Positions 7,443-15,730 are shown, counted from the first letter of the stretch. The stretch: DNA of 24,452 bases from Deltaproteobacteria bacterium GWA2_38_16 (GCA_001797335.1 MGPE01000007.1:1-24452); one strand, 5' to 3'. Numbers and translations are program-made. The notes: generated from the sequence alone by a model not told the origin.

Positions 7443-9863
7443 TTAATTTGCAAGAGAGATAGTAACATAATGAGAGACAGAATTTTGGGCAGGTAGTTCC
7501 AGTCCCATGCTTCCCCACCGCCCTTCTTGGGTTTTATAGGTTTGACTGTTGATTACATGACTTTCAACAAGATTCCATTCTGAAGAGTAAGTTGAGAGCA
7601 TCACTTCTTTTCCCATTTCATATCGAATAGGAAATTCTAAGATGCCATTTACAGAAACAGCATTACCATTGTATATGAGAATCTTCTTTGCCAGTTCATC
7701 TTTACCCACCTCATCTAAGACTGAAAAATAAAGATGGCTAAAAGCATCAGAGATTGTATCTCGCTGAGTTTGGTCCCAAAGCGTAGGTAAGGGTAATAGT
7801 AAGAGTGGCCTTAGTTTGTCTTTTAAATTTGGATTTAAAAGAGCATAGAAAGAAATAATGGGATCACCATGGGAAAATAAAAATGGTAAAGCTTTTTCCT
7901 TTGCAACACGATGAATGACATCTGAATATGGCAACCATGTTGGCAAAGGACGTTTTGGGGAGATAATTCCTCCCAATTGAGAACGATAGGTAGAATCTAT
8001 CCCCACTGAAATTCGAAGTTTTCCTAATTCTAAATCGGAAAATTCTCTTAAATTCCCATCTAGATCTATTTCAAACATTCGGTATCCCCAGTGTGCAGGT
8101 TTCGCTTCTCCTTCTCCTGTTTTTTGATGATAGTCTTCTGTATTTCTCACAGAAGTTGGTTGAGCACTCAAAGCCGTGGTATGAATAAAGCGAACCACTC
8201 GTCCATTCATCTTCACTTCGTCTTCATAGCCTGCATGAACATGGCCTAAAAAAACATGAGTGACAGGATATTCTGAAATAAGCTTCAATAATTCTTTGGC
8301 AGAATCATATGTGGGATCAATAATTCCTTCGGTATCTCCTTGGGCTTTTACTCCTGCCCATTCTTGGCCAGCATAAAGCATGTCCTCTTGATACTGTTTA
8401 TATTGATACCAAAGCGCATCTCCTAAGCGCAACAGCGTACGTCTGGGATATCGACGAGTTTCATCATCAAAAAACATGCCATGGACTCCTCCTCGAGGAT
8501 CGTGATGACCAAATAAAATAATTTTTTTTCCACTTTGGCGAGCCGCTTCAAGATCAGATTTTAACCACTCCATCTGTTCTTCAGAAATCCATCCCCCATT
8601 GTTGGCTCCGAAATTAGAATAATGAATACGATAAAAACGATAATGATCAAACGTATCCATCGCCACAAAATGCCAAGGGCCAAAATCAAAAGAATAATAT
8701 CGAGGACCAATCATTTTTCTCCAAAAATGTTTTCCATCATATAAAATAGGTTCCGAATCTACTCCCACCCTACTTTTGGTTAAAGACAGTTGAGGCAACG
8801 TACGTACTTCATTTTGTTTCACATAGGCAGCATAGCCATCGTGATTTCCAACGGCATTAAAAGTGGGAAAAGAAAGTTCTCTTAAAAATTGAACAATGCT
8901 TTGATATTCATTCCAATAGGATGATTTTTCTAAGTAGTAGTGGCTATTATCATTATAGGGTTCAAAAATCATCTCCATCCCAGCAAAGAAAGCTCCCATA
9001 GACCCTGAGTTATAGTAGTTATTTCCTCCTTCTACGAGATCTCCGCTCATAACACCAAAATCGGGGCGTAAAAAATTTAATTCTTTGACAGCTTGTTCTA
9101 GAGCGAATTCCTGAGTATTTAAATCATCTGGACGATTAAATTTATTCCCATAAAATTGAAACCCAAGATTATTAATTTGAGGATCGGCCAAGTGTACAAA
9201 TCGAAAAGTTTCCTTTTTTTCTAAAACTCCCACGCTGTGCCGTTGAATGTCATGAATAACTTGCTGATCTCCAATAAAAATTCTCACTTCTAAATCATGA
9301 ACCCGATATAGATGCGATGAAACTTCTTTGGGAAGGCGTACGGTTAAAAATAATTTATGATCAGACAATCGATAATATTCCCATTGAGCAAACATTTCTT
9401 GCTGCATTTTTCGAGGTTTCAAAGGGTTTGTACGGAAATAAGGAACAAAGGGCTTTGCTCCCGTAGCTTGATGTTCTTCAAAATCATTATAATTTCTATA
9501 ATAAGATTCAAGCCCCGTGGGGATACCTCTTGAAACCCCATGCCCAATATAAGGAGAAAGGGCAATGACAGGATAAATTTTATTTATATTTTCTTGAAGA
9601 ACTTTGGCCTGTTCATCAGACAATTGCAAAATAATTGAAAAGGTATCCCCGGGAAAAACCAAAGAAGGAAATCCCAGAGTTGGGAAAATAATTTCATGAA
9701 TGCGGGTTGGAATGGGCAAAACTTGAATAGCTTCATTGTTATTTACATCTGCATAATTTAAATCTTCCAGCTGAATATTGGAAAGAGCCGCCTGCACTCC
9801 TCCACCAAAGAGATGAAAGAAGAACACTGCAATGCAAAGAATTTTAAATATCTTTAACTTCAA
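7443..9863 (-). CDS. exported calcineurin-like metallophosphoesterase
   Basis: This 806-residue protein has a Sec signal peptide (basic MKLK, hydrophobic 5-22, probable cleavage after VQA at 23-25). A beta-rich region (about 50-215) precedes the dimetal phosphoesterase domain. Metal-ligand motifs appear in order: DPQ (227-229, Gln where many relatives have His), GDLV (274-277), GNHD (339-342), GHH (452-454) and GHVH (540-543). The domain is long, and about 200 residues of C-terminal extension are probably beta-rich. The substrate is unknown. The protein should be periplasmic or surface-located. The start is TTG at 9863: an in-frame TAA lies immediately upstream, no ATG or GTG occurs before residue 13, and TTG gives an intact signal peptide. 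It begins 9 bases after the 3' end of tRNA-Met with no Shine-Dalgarno, so it may be transcribed through the tRNA. Confidence 0.88.
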   Translation of the reverse strand: MKLKIFKILCIAVFFFHLFGGGVQAALSNIQLEDLNYADVNNNEAIQVLPIPTRIHEIIFPTLGFPSLVFPGDTFSIILQLSDEQAKVLQENINKIYPVIALSPYIGHGVSRGIPTGLESYYRNYNDFEEHQATGAKPFVPYFRTNPLKPRKMQQEMFAQWEYYRLSDHKLFLTVRLPKEVSSHLYRVHDLEVRIFIGDQQVIHDIQRHSVGVLEKKETFRFVHLADPQINNLGFQFYGNKFNRPDDLNTQEFALEQAVKELNFLRPDFGVMSGDLVEGGNNYYNSGSMGAFFAGMEMIFEPYNDNSHYYLEKSSYWNEYQSIVQFLRELSFPTFNAVGNHDGYAAYVKQNEVRTLPQLSLTKSRVGVDSEPILYDGKHFWRKMIGPRYYSFDFGPWHFVAMDTFDHYRFYRIHYSNFGANNGGWISEEQMEWLKSDLEAARQSGKKIILFGHHDPRGGVHGMFFDDETRRYPRRTLLRLGDALWYQYKQYQEDMLYAGQEWAGVKAQGDTEGIIDPTYDSAKELLKLISEYPVTHVFLGHVHAGYEDEVKMNGRVVRFIHTTALSAQPTSVRNTEDYHQKTGEGEAKPAHWGYRMFEIDLDGNLREFSDLELGKLRISVGIDSTYRSQLGGIISPKRPLPTWLPYSDVIHRVAKEKALPFLFSHGDPIISFYALLNPNLKDKLRPLLLLPLPTLWDQTQRDTISDAFSHLYFSVLDEVGKDELAKKILIYNGNAVSVNGILEFPIRYEMGKEVMLSTYSSEWNLVESHVINSQTYKTQEGRWGSMGLELPAQNSVSHYVTISLAN

Positions 9864-9872
9864 TTATAAATT

Positions 9873-9945
9873 TGGCGGTGCAGGGACTCGAACCCCGGAC
9901 GCAAGGATTATGATTCCTTCGCTCTACCAACTGAGCTACACCGCC
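9873..9945 (-). tRNA. tRNA-Met (anticodon CAT)
   Basis: The minus strand forms a cloverleaf with acceptor GGCGGTG/CACCGCC, D arm GCTCAGTTGGTAGAGC, anticodon stem AAGGA/TCCTT around ATCATAA (CAT), and T loop TTCGAGT. CCA is not encoded (AAA follows), unlike the other two tRNAs here. The GGCGG acceptor and the GGAATCATAATCC anticodon arm match elongator Met tRNAs. A C1-A72-type initiator is excluded because G1 pairs with C72. A lysidine-modified tRNA-Ile with the same anticodon cannot be fully excluded. A weak promoter candidate (TTGAAA, 17 bases, TAGTTT) lies 20-60 bases upstream. Confidence 0.93.
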
Positions 9946-9992
9946 ATACCTTTCAAAAGAAATAAAAAACTACAATAATTTCACCCATCTTT

Positions 9993-10016
9993 CAATTAAA
10001 ATTGCAATTAAAATTC
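9993..10016. repeat. two tandem 12-bp AT-rich units
   Basis: CAATTAAAATTG is followed directly by CAATTAAAATTC. The pair lies in the 163-base divergent gap between tRNA-Met and the CnaB-like gene, just upstream of the -35 for the plus-strand gene. It could be an UP-like or protein-binding element or chance in AT-rich DNA. Confidence 0.5.
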
Positions 10017-10018
10017 AC

Positions 10019-10047
10019 TTGAGATCCTTCTCCCAATTCGATATAGT
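10019..10047 (+). promoter_or_regulatory. sigma70-type promoter for the CnaB-like operon
   Basis: TTGAGA (10019-10024), a 17-base spacer and TATAGT (10042-10047) lie 60 bases before the ATG at 10109. A second AT-rich -10-like TATATAAA lies nearer the gene, so a shorter leader is also possible. GGAG lies 7 bases before the ATG. Confidence 0.65.
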
Positions 10048-10108
10048 ACGTTTGGTATCGTTTTTTAGCACTTCACAAACGTATTCTATATAAAAGCTGG
10101 AGAAAAAA

Positions 10109-11662
10109 ATGAAAAAGAACTTTTGGGCATTCTTTTTTATGGTGTTTTTCCTTTTTCCCTCTCACTCTGTTCAGGCATTTTCCCTTGCACATACTCAAAA
10201 ATCCACCGTTTATAAATTTTTAGAACCTCTTTTTCGAGCCATGGGGTACCGGGAATTTAAAGTCCATGTCTATGATCAAGAAACTGGGATTTCTTTGGAA
10301 AATGCCGTTGTCATGATGGGTGAAGAAAATTGGTCTAAAACAGATCAAGATGGCAATGTTTCTTTTGATGGGTTTACCCTTCCCCAAGGTCCCCTTACCA
10401 TTACCGCAGCTCACAAAGATTATTCTCGCTATACGATCTTCGATACCGAAGCCACTTCTTTAAATATTCCCATTTCTCCTTTGACCCTAGAACATCCTAA
10501 ATCGACATTGCATGGAGAGTTCACAGGATGGCCTCCGATTGAAGATCATGATGGTATTGTAGATGTCGGATTTGTCCTTCCTTTTGTAGATATTGTGTCT
10601 TTAGTGAATTTTAGTTCTGAAAAATTAGTCGCTCCTTATGTGAAGGCCCATATTTATAAGGATGTCTATGTGCCTGGAAATTTGATTATGCCAGATCAAG
10701 AAGAGCGCTATTTTATTTTTCCTGTATATCTTTCTAAACCTACATACCAAATGCCTTTTACGGTGGGTTCACAACAAAATCTGATTGCGCTTTCAGGCCA
10801 GCTGCCTTTTTCAAAGATGGCCAATGGGTTTATCAATAAAGAACCTTTATCCAAATTATTAAATCTGGTCTCTATTAACCAATTGGGGTTTATTCAAAAC
10901 CTCTCTATCCCCAATCAAAATACTACTTTGGATATTCCTTTGAGCTATACCCTAAAGCCAAAATTTAATGTCACTGTGAATAATCCCCCCCAAAACACAG
11001 AGATTATTTATGTGGCGACTGGATTTTTCAAAGATAATCCCAATGCCTTATTCCCTCTGGACTTCAAAATGAATGGTCGAGAGGACAAAGCCAAAACCGG
11101 TGCTTTAAAATCCTTGGGGGCCTCTAATTTATTTCCTCCTCTTCAAGAAATGATTCTCACGGTGGCGGCTGATTTGTCCCAAAACTCTGGATCTAAAAAA
11201 CGAGATACCTCTATTGTGGGATCCATTAAAAGGCCGTTGGATACAAATCCCATTTATATTAATAGCTTTTCAAATCCGATTGATCTTTCTCAAGCCGAAC
11301 CTCTCAACCAATTTTCCTATCAGGAACGATACCCTTCTGCCCAGCCCATTGCCTCACACTTAAGCATTTCTTTTATTCAAATTGCTCAAAAAGGAACGGA
11401 AAATAAAAAAGGCACTGCTAAAACCTGGTGGACGGTGGTCGCTCCTTCTCAGGTGAAAGAATTTAAACTGCCTACTTTGCCCCAAGATCTTTCGAAAATG
11501 CCTCCTCTGGCCCCCGATCAATCATTGGAATGGACGGTCAATGTCTTTGGGTTGAATGAAAATAACTATATCTTTGATTATGATAACTTAAATAGCACTA
11601 TCTTAGCTCAAAACTTAACGCATTTTTCAATGAACACGATGAATATTGCCCCTGTACCATGA
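10109..11662 (+). CDS. exported protein with N-terminal CnaB-like domain
   Basis: I do not recognise a named family for the whole 517-residue protein. It has a Sec signal peptide (MKKN then hydrophobic 5-19, probable cleavage after VQA at 21-23). Residues about 49-123 look like a carboxypeptidase-regulatory/CnaB beta sandwich, with V-x-V-x-D-x-x-T-G at 52-60 and T-D-x-D-G-N-V-x-F at 78-86. The remainder is beta-rich, with many Pro, Asn and Ser residues, no transmembrane anchor, no catalytic motif and no cysteine in the mature part. An extracellular or periplasmic structural or binding role is plausible but unproven. It has its own promoter, a good Shine-Dalgarno (GGAG), and a stop overlapping the next gene by four bases, so the two products probably act together. 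Confidence 0.8.
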   Translation: MKKNFWAFFFMVFFLFPSHSVQAFSLAHTQKSTVYKFLEPLFRAMGYREFKVHVYDQETGISLENAVVMMGEENWSKTDQDGNVSFDGFTLPQGPLTITAAHKDYSRYTIFDTEATSLNIPISPLTLEHPKSTLHGEFTGWPPIEDHDGIVDVGFVLPFVDIVSLVNFSSEKLVAPYVKAHIYKDVYVPGNLIMPDQEERYFIFPVYLSKPTYQMPFTVGSQQNLIALSGQLPFSKMANGFINKEPLSKLLNLVSINQLGFIQNLSIPNQNTTLDIPLSYTLKPKFNVTVNNPPQNTEIIYVATGFFKDNPNALFPLDFKMNGREDKAKTGALKSLGASNLFPPLQEMILTVAADLSQNSGSKKRDTSIVGSIKRPLDTNPIYINSFSNPIDLSQAEPLNQFSYQERYPSAQPIASHLSISFIQIAQKGTENKKGTAKTWWTVVAPSQVKEFKLPTLPQDLSKMPPLAPDQSLEWTVNVFGLNENNYIFDYDNLNSTILAQNLTHFSMNTMNIAPVP

Positions 11663-12120
11663 AGAATCGGCTCTATTTTATTTTTATTATTTTAGGAGGG
11701 ATTATATCCTGTAGCAGTTCATCTCCCCCTCCTCCTGATCCTTCTCAAACCAACACGTTATCTCAAACCTATAAGGCATCTTATGATGCAGCTTGGAGTG
11801 CTACTCTAAAAGCTCTTTCCAAATACCAAGTTACTATTTCAAATAAAGATACTGGCCTCATTAAAACAGATTTTATAATAAGCCACGCTCCCAAAGAAAC
11901 AAAATGGAAATTAGAGTTAAGGCTTCTTGCCTCCGAAGCGGAAGAAACGGTTAAAGTTCGTGTTGAAAAAGAAGCCTATATAAGCCCTGGATTTTTGGAA
12001 GCATGGGAACCGCTTCAAACCGATTTTTGGGTTGAAAAGGCTCTTCTTTACAGAATTGGACGGATCATTGAATTAGATGCCCGTGTGGATAAACTTACAA
12101 CACCACCCGCCACTCCATAA
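11659..12120 (+). CDS. BamC-like outer-membrane lipoprotein
   Basis: This 153-residue protein starts at ATG overlapping the preceding stop (ATGA). Residues 1-18 form a lipoprotein signal with the box I-I-S-C (lipidated Cys18), followed by a Ser/Pro-rich linker. The domain that follows begins YKASYDAAWSATLKALSKYQ and continues ISNKDTGLIKTDFI. This resembles the helix-grip domain of BamC/NlpB, where a 'Y..AW..v...L.......D...G.i.T.w' pattern is characteristic. BamC is an accessory lipoprotein of the outer-membrane protein assembly machine. Here there is only one such domain, and the linkage to a CnaB-like exported protein is not the usual dapA-bamC context, so a different envelope role is equally possible. 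The gene converges on the IHF-beta-like gene with a 7-base gap and no recognisable terminator. Confidence 0.75.
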   Translation: MKNRLYFIFIILGGIISCSSSSPPPPDPSQTNTLSQTYKASYDAAWSATLKALSKYQVTISNKDTGLIKTDFIISHAPKETKWKLELRLLASEAEETVKVRVEKEAYISPGFLEAWEPLQTDFWVEKALLYRIGRIIELDARVDKLTTPPATP

Positions 12121-12127
12121 AATAGAA

Positions 12128-12406
12128 TTATTTTTTATCGACGATTTCTTTAAGTTCTTTTCCAACTTTAAAGAAAGGAAGACGCTTAGGGGTTACAGAA
12201 ATGGTTTCACCCGTTCTGGGATTTCGGCCTTGATAACTGCCATACTGCTTATTGACAAAACTTCCAAACCCTCTGATTTCAATCCGATCATTGCCAATCA
12301 ACGCTTGAGACATGGAATCAAATACGATGTTCACAACTGTTTCTGCTTTTTTCTTAGTAATATTGGCTTTTTCTGAAATTTTTTCAATAAGTTGCGACTT
12401 ATTCAT
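12128..12406 (-). CDS. ihfB: HU/IHF-family DNA-binding protein, IHF-beta-like
   Basis: This 92-residue nucleoid protein begins MNKSQLIEKISEKANITKKK and carries the beta-type core RIEIRGFGSF (41-50), then GRNPRTGE with the intercalating Pro63 and the terminal FFKVGKELKEIV. IEIRGFGSF favours IHF-beta over HU and over the alpha subunit, so it is the natural partner for the ihfA product in this window. HU cannot be fully excluded without a tree. No Shine-Dalgarno lies upstream. A strong promoter places the transcription start about two bases before the ATG, so the mRNA may be leaderless. It is a separate unit from the upstream gene, which ends 48 bases earlier. Confidence 0.88.
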   Translation of the reverse strand: MNKSQLIEKISEKANITKKKAETVVNIVFDSMSQALIGNDRIEIRGFGSFVNKQYGSYQGRNPRTGETISVTPKRLPFFKVGKELKEIVDKK

Positions 12407-12414
12407 ACTTTTAA

Positions 12415-12443
12415 TTTTTACAGGTTATGCTTTTTACTGTCAA
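12415..12443 (-). promoter_or_regulatory. sigma70-type promoter for the ihfB-like gene
   Basis: On the minus strand, -35 TTGACA (12438-12443) is followed by a 17-base spacer and -10 TAAAAA (12415-12420, 4 of 6). Initiation 7 bases downstream falls near 12408, two bases before the ATG at 12406. Confidence 0.6.
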
Positions 12444-12454
12444 GCAGAAACACA

Positions 12455-13438
12455 TTATCGTCTGTATTTTAGAAAATGATCCTGAGAAGATGAGGGTGGT
12501 TCACTTTCCTCTTCTTTATTTTCTCCTAAAAGATCTATTCTATCGTAAAGAATATGACCTGAAGCATCTAAAATCCCCCGCTGAATCAAAAACTCTTGTA
12601 CATAGCGGGCATGAGCCACAATTTTTTCATTATGAGATTCAAGTTCTTCTTTAAGGTCATCCACTAAGATCTGAGTTTTAAAAGAAGAAGGATATACTAA
12701 ATTCACCCGTTGTGAAACTTCACAGATTTTCCTAGTTTCAGAAGATCTGGCTAAATCATCCGTTGAGGCAATGGCTGTGGGAGGGTAATATTTATTTAAA
12801 ATTTTACTCACTCCCGGAATAAAATTCCACCAGGACGTTATGGCATCATCATAGGCATAACTCACAAAATCCGCGCAGGTTCCCATCTGTCCATATTCTT
12901 CGCGCGACTTTTCATCTTTCATTCTTTCTAAGGCATTTTCTCGTACCAAAAGAGAACCTTCTAAAGGTGTTACTCGATAAATGGCAAAATCCCTTCGATA
13001 GGTAGAACTATGATTAGCATATCGCCTCAAGGTCTCTTCATCTTCAGGAATACTTTCACCCTCTTCCTCGCCTTCCTCCTCATCATCTTCTCCTTTCGGC
13101 TGCTTTCTAAAAATAGGAGGATAAAAACTCCAGGTCACTATATTTTTCCCTTGTTCAATATCGGTAATAAATTCTGAGTGTGAAAAGTGAAGAGGTAGGG
13201 GAACCGTAAAATTAAACACATCTTTTGTTCGGGTAAGAGCGACAATCCCTCCGCCAAATTCCAAATAATCACTTGAATCATCCGTAATACGCTGAAGAAT
13301 AAAATCTCCAGGAGATGCTAAGAGAGCACACACTTCAAGAGGATAAATATTGGTGAGTTGATAAGAACCGCTCTCTGCTCCTACACTAAAAAGTAAGAGC
13401 AGAGAGGAAAAAACAAATTTCTTCGTGGGATCCCCCAT
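12455..13438 (-). CDS. exported permuted papain-like (YiiX/NlpC-P60-type) protein
   Basis: This 327-residue protein starts at ATG 13438. A TTG one codon upstream would add one residue, and no clear Shine-Dalgarno separates the choices. The signal peptide covers about 1-24. The order of motifs suggests a circularly permuted papain-like fold of the YiiX/DUF830 kind: PGDFIL (43-48), F-S-H-S (85-88, candidate catalytic His87), IYRV (153-156), C-A-D-F-V-S-Y-A-Y (188-196, candidate nucleophile Cys188) and S-T-D-D-L-A (225-230), which resembles the usual T/S-P-D-D-L-A. Family members include amidases and peptidases acting on cell-wall or lipid substrates; the substrate here is unknown. A strongly acidic insert (117-135, almost all Asp, Glu and Gly) lies between His and Cys. 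The gene is 11 bases behind the large repeat protein and shares its promoter. Confidence 0.6.
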   Translation of the reverse strand: MGDPTKKFVFSSLLLLFSVGAESGSYQLTNIYPLEVCALLASPGDFILQRITDDSSDYLEFGGGIVALTRTKDVFNFTVPLPLHFSHSEFITDIEQGKNIVTWSFYPPIFRKQPKGEDDEEEGEEEGESIPEDEETLRRYANHSSTYRRDFAIYRVTPLEGSLLVRENALERMKDEKSREEYGQMGTCADFVSYAYDDAITSWWNFIPGVSKILNKYYPPTAIASTDDLARSSETRKICEVSQRVNLVYPSSFKTQILVDDLKEELESHNEKIVAHARYVQEFLIQRGILDASGHILYDRIDLLGENKEEESEPPSSSQDHFLKYRR

Positions 13439-13449
13439 CAAAGAAAAAG

Positions 13450-15690
13450 CTATTTTTTAAGCTTTTTCTTATGAATCTCGGGGGAAAATTCCATAATAAC
13501 TTGGCTATAGGCTTTTCGAGTAGATCCTTTATCAATCTTACCCCGAAGTTTCCATAGCGTTTCTCCTAAATCCTGATATTGAGCCTGAGCTCGTCCTTTT
13601 ACCTGAGGATCTGAAGAGAAGGCCTGAGTTTTATATTTTTGAGCCAGTTGTCCTGCCATGGTATCGGCAGGGCGATTTTCCCATACCGATGAATTATGGT
13701 ATTTATTCACTTCATCTTGGGCAATGGCTAGAACGCGATCTTGTACGGCTCCCAATCGAATTTCTGTCTCACTTTGGCTTAGCCCTTCAACTTGTTGGTT
13801 CACCAATGCATGAAAGTATGAAGCCAAAGAGGAAGAACGATCGATGGTTACACTATCGCTTCCAGAATGCATTTCTTCATCTCCCATGACCAAGACCGCT
13901 CGTATATTAAATGTCCCTTTATCAATTAAATGCAACGGATCTAAACCTGAGAAAGAAATATCCACAGGTTTTTTCTTGGTACCGGCTTCCAGCGGAGGAA
14001 GATTTCGTTCAATCACATCGATTTCAGGAATTTCAACTCTCAGTATCAAAGACGAAGGCGTTGGATTTTTTGAAGGATTGCTCAGATAAATTCTAAGCTG
14101 TCCTGATCCTCGTACCACATCTAAAGAAGATAAAACAACGTTATCTACTTCCGCAATCTTATTGACTTCAAAGCGATTGTAGAGAACTAATCCATCCACA
14201 GAAACACCAATGTTGGCTTGCTCTCTGGCTTGAAGACGCGTGTCGATTCGAGCGATAAAGTCTGTTTCTAACATCTGTCTAGAGATTCTAGGCACATTTT
14301 TATTTTCCTCTGTATCAGATCCTGCTTCAATATCTCCAACCAGTCGAACTTTTACGTCTTTCCCTACCCCGCCTAAGTTTGTTACCAAGGCCTGGGAACG
14401 AATCCACTCACCAGGAGTAAAAATACCATCTTCTTCTGTCTTTCCAATAAAAGTTACTTTATTAATTTCTAATTTTGGATGGCTCATATAATCTTCAAAA
14501 GTGGAATGAAAATTCCCATCGTACTCACCTCTAAAGGTTTCTCGATAACTGTCTCTAGAAACTTCTTGGTATCGACGATTAAATTCTCTCACTTTACCCA
14601 CTTGCATGGCATATATTTTTCCAGTTTCCGTTCCCAGTGCAAGTCCTAAGCCATACCCTCTTTGTATATTTTGATGATAAGCCAAAGAAAAATAATGGCT
14701 CACATAAAATTCATAAGATCCCATAAAGCCATCTGCCCAAATCCGTTGAACTTCATCTCGGGTGAAAATTACTTTTTTCACTTGGCGTATTTCTCGAACC
14801 ACTTTTCCTGTGGCAGGATCTACATGTTCGCTGACTTCTTCAACCATTACATAAGATTCACGCAGATTATCGTATTCGGCTTTGGCTACATCGGGAAGAG
14901 TTTGCCACACAGACCATGCTCGTCGGCTATTTCCCCATCCGTACTCAGCAAAAGATCTGGCTTCCCCTCGTTTGGTATAAAGATCCCAGAAACTAATATT
15001 TCCTAATCCATCAAACGTGGTCGAATTGACATCATGAAAAATAGGGGTTTGGCCTAAATTAGCCGTTGCTTCTCGCAACAATGTTTGCTCATCTTTCATT
15101 CCAAAACCAGATTTTGAATAACCATCAGGAACACCAGCATAGCGATTAATCACTTCTAAAACACTTCTTTCATCATAAACAGGCTTAGGTTCTTGGGCAT
15201 CTTCAACAGCTTGTCTGAAAAGAGCAATCACATCACTTTGAGCCATGGTTTTAGCTTCTCCGCTCGCCGCCTTGATCCCATCTCCTTTAGCTCTTTGAAA
15301 ATCTCCAGTAACCCCTTGTTCCCCTAATTTTACATATTCATCTTTATCTTTGCTGCCTTCAAATGCGTTAAATAACCCTCGGGTATATCCCATCAGAAGC
15401 CCTAATACTTCTCCATTGCCTTGGCCAAAACGCTCTGCCATCCGTCTGGCTTCAGTGGTTCCGCGCTCGCATGCCTTATAGGCTTGAAGATTATTCTCTC
15501 TGGGGTCACTACTTCCTTGGTGTTCATATCGATCACAATAAGGATAGCGCTCTGCAGGGGCATGAATTTGGTTAATATCAATGACGGAACCATCATATTG
15601 ATCCGGCCATGACCAACCCAGTGGGCTCCAAAGTAGTCCTGCTGTTACAAAAGCATAAAAGATTTTCTGAGAAATATTATTAAATGACAT
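13450..15690 (-). CDS. large exported protein with GX3/tetrad repeats and beta domains
   Basis: I do not recognise this 746-residue protein. It has a signal peptide (about 1-27, ending around GWSW). Two segments show strict four-residue periodicity. Residues 89-109 have Gly at 89, 93, 97, 101 and 105 and Ala at 109. Residues 321-398 form about twenty tetrads, mostly small residue then aromatic or hydrophobic (F322, Y326, V330, F334, Y338, I342, Y346 and so on to F398), with Gly at 345, 349, 353, 357 and 365. This suggests tightly packed long helices. Residues about 405-630 look like Ig/CARDB-type beta sandwiches (FTPGEWIRSQALVTNLGG). The C-terminus is helical and very basic (HKKKLKK). It starts with GGAGGT 5 bases before the ATG and is the first gene of an operon with the papain-like protein. 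A cell-surface or periplasmic role is inferred. Confidence 0.82.
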   Translation of the reverse strand: MSFNNISQKIFYAFVTAGLLWSPLGWSWPDQYDGSVIDINQIHAPAERYPYCDRYEHQGSSDPRENNLQAYKACERGTTEARRMAERFGQGNGEVLGLLMGYTRGLFNAFEGSKDKDEYVKLGEQGVTGDFQRAKGDGIKAASGEAKTMAQSDVIALFRQAVEDAQEPKPVYDERSVLEVINRYAGVPDGYSKSGFGMKDEQTLLREATANLGQTPIFHDVNSTTFDGLGNISFWDLYTKRGEARSFAEYGWGNSRRAWSVWQTLPDVAKAEYDNLRESYVMVEEVSEHVDPATGKVVREIRQVKKVIFTRDEVQRIWADGFMGSYEFYVSHYFSLAYHQNIQRGYGLGLALGTETGKIYAMQVGKVREFNRRYQEVSRDSYRETFRGEYDGNFHSTFEDYMSHPKLEINKVTFIGKTEEDGIFTPGEWIRSQALVTNLGGVGKDVKVRLVGDIEAGSDTEENKNVPRISRQMLETDFIARIDTRLQAREQANIGVSVDGLVLYNRFEVNKIAEVDNVVLSSLDVVRGSGQLRIYLSNPSKNPTPSSLILRVEIPEIDVIERNLPPLEAGTKKKPVDISFSGLDPLHLIDKGTFNIRAVLVMGDEEMHSGSDSVTIDRSSSLASYFHALVNQQVEGLSQSETEIRLGAVQDRVLAIAQDEVNKYHNSSVWENRPADTMAGQLAQKYKTQAFSSDPQVKGRAQAQYQDLGETLWKLRGKIDKGSTRKAYSQVIMEFSPEIHKKKLKK

Positions 15691-15701
15691 GAGATACCTC
15701 C

Positions 15702-15730
15702 TTGAAAAAATTTATATTAGAAGCTATATA
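15702..15730 (+). promoter_or_regulatory. promoter for the barrel gene, shared -10
   Basis: TTGAAA (15702-15707), a 17-base spacer and TATATA (15725-15730). The predicted transcription start near 15737 leaves a 24-base leader before ATG 15761. The -10 hexamer is the same six base pairs used by the opposing promoter. Confidence 0.65.

Noticed and set aside
13030-13095. The acidic Glu/Asp-rich stretch as a frameshift or assembly artefact
   Set aside because: The frame stays open with recognisable motifs on both sides, and the codons mix GAA, GAG and GAT. It reads as a real low-complexity insert.
13240-13260. Loss of the catalytic His in the papain-like protein (GGGIVAL aligned to SHVGI)
   Set aside because: A better match, F-S-H-S at residues 85-88, lies downstream in the expected order before Cys188, so I no longer call it inactive.
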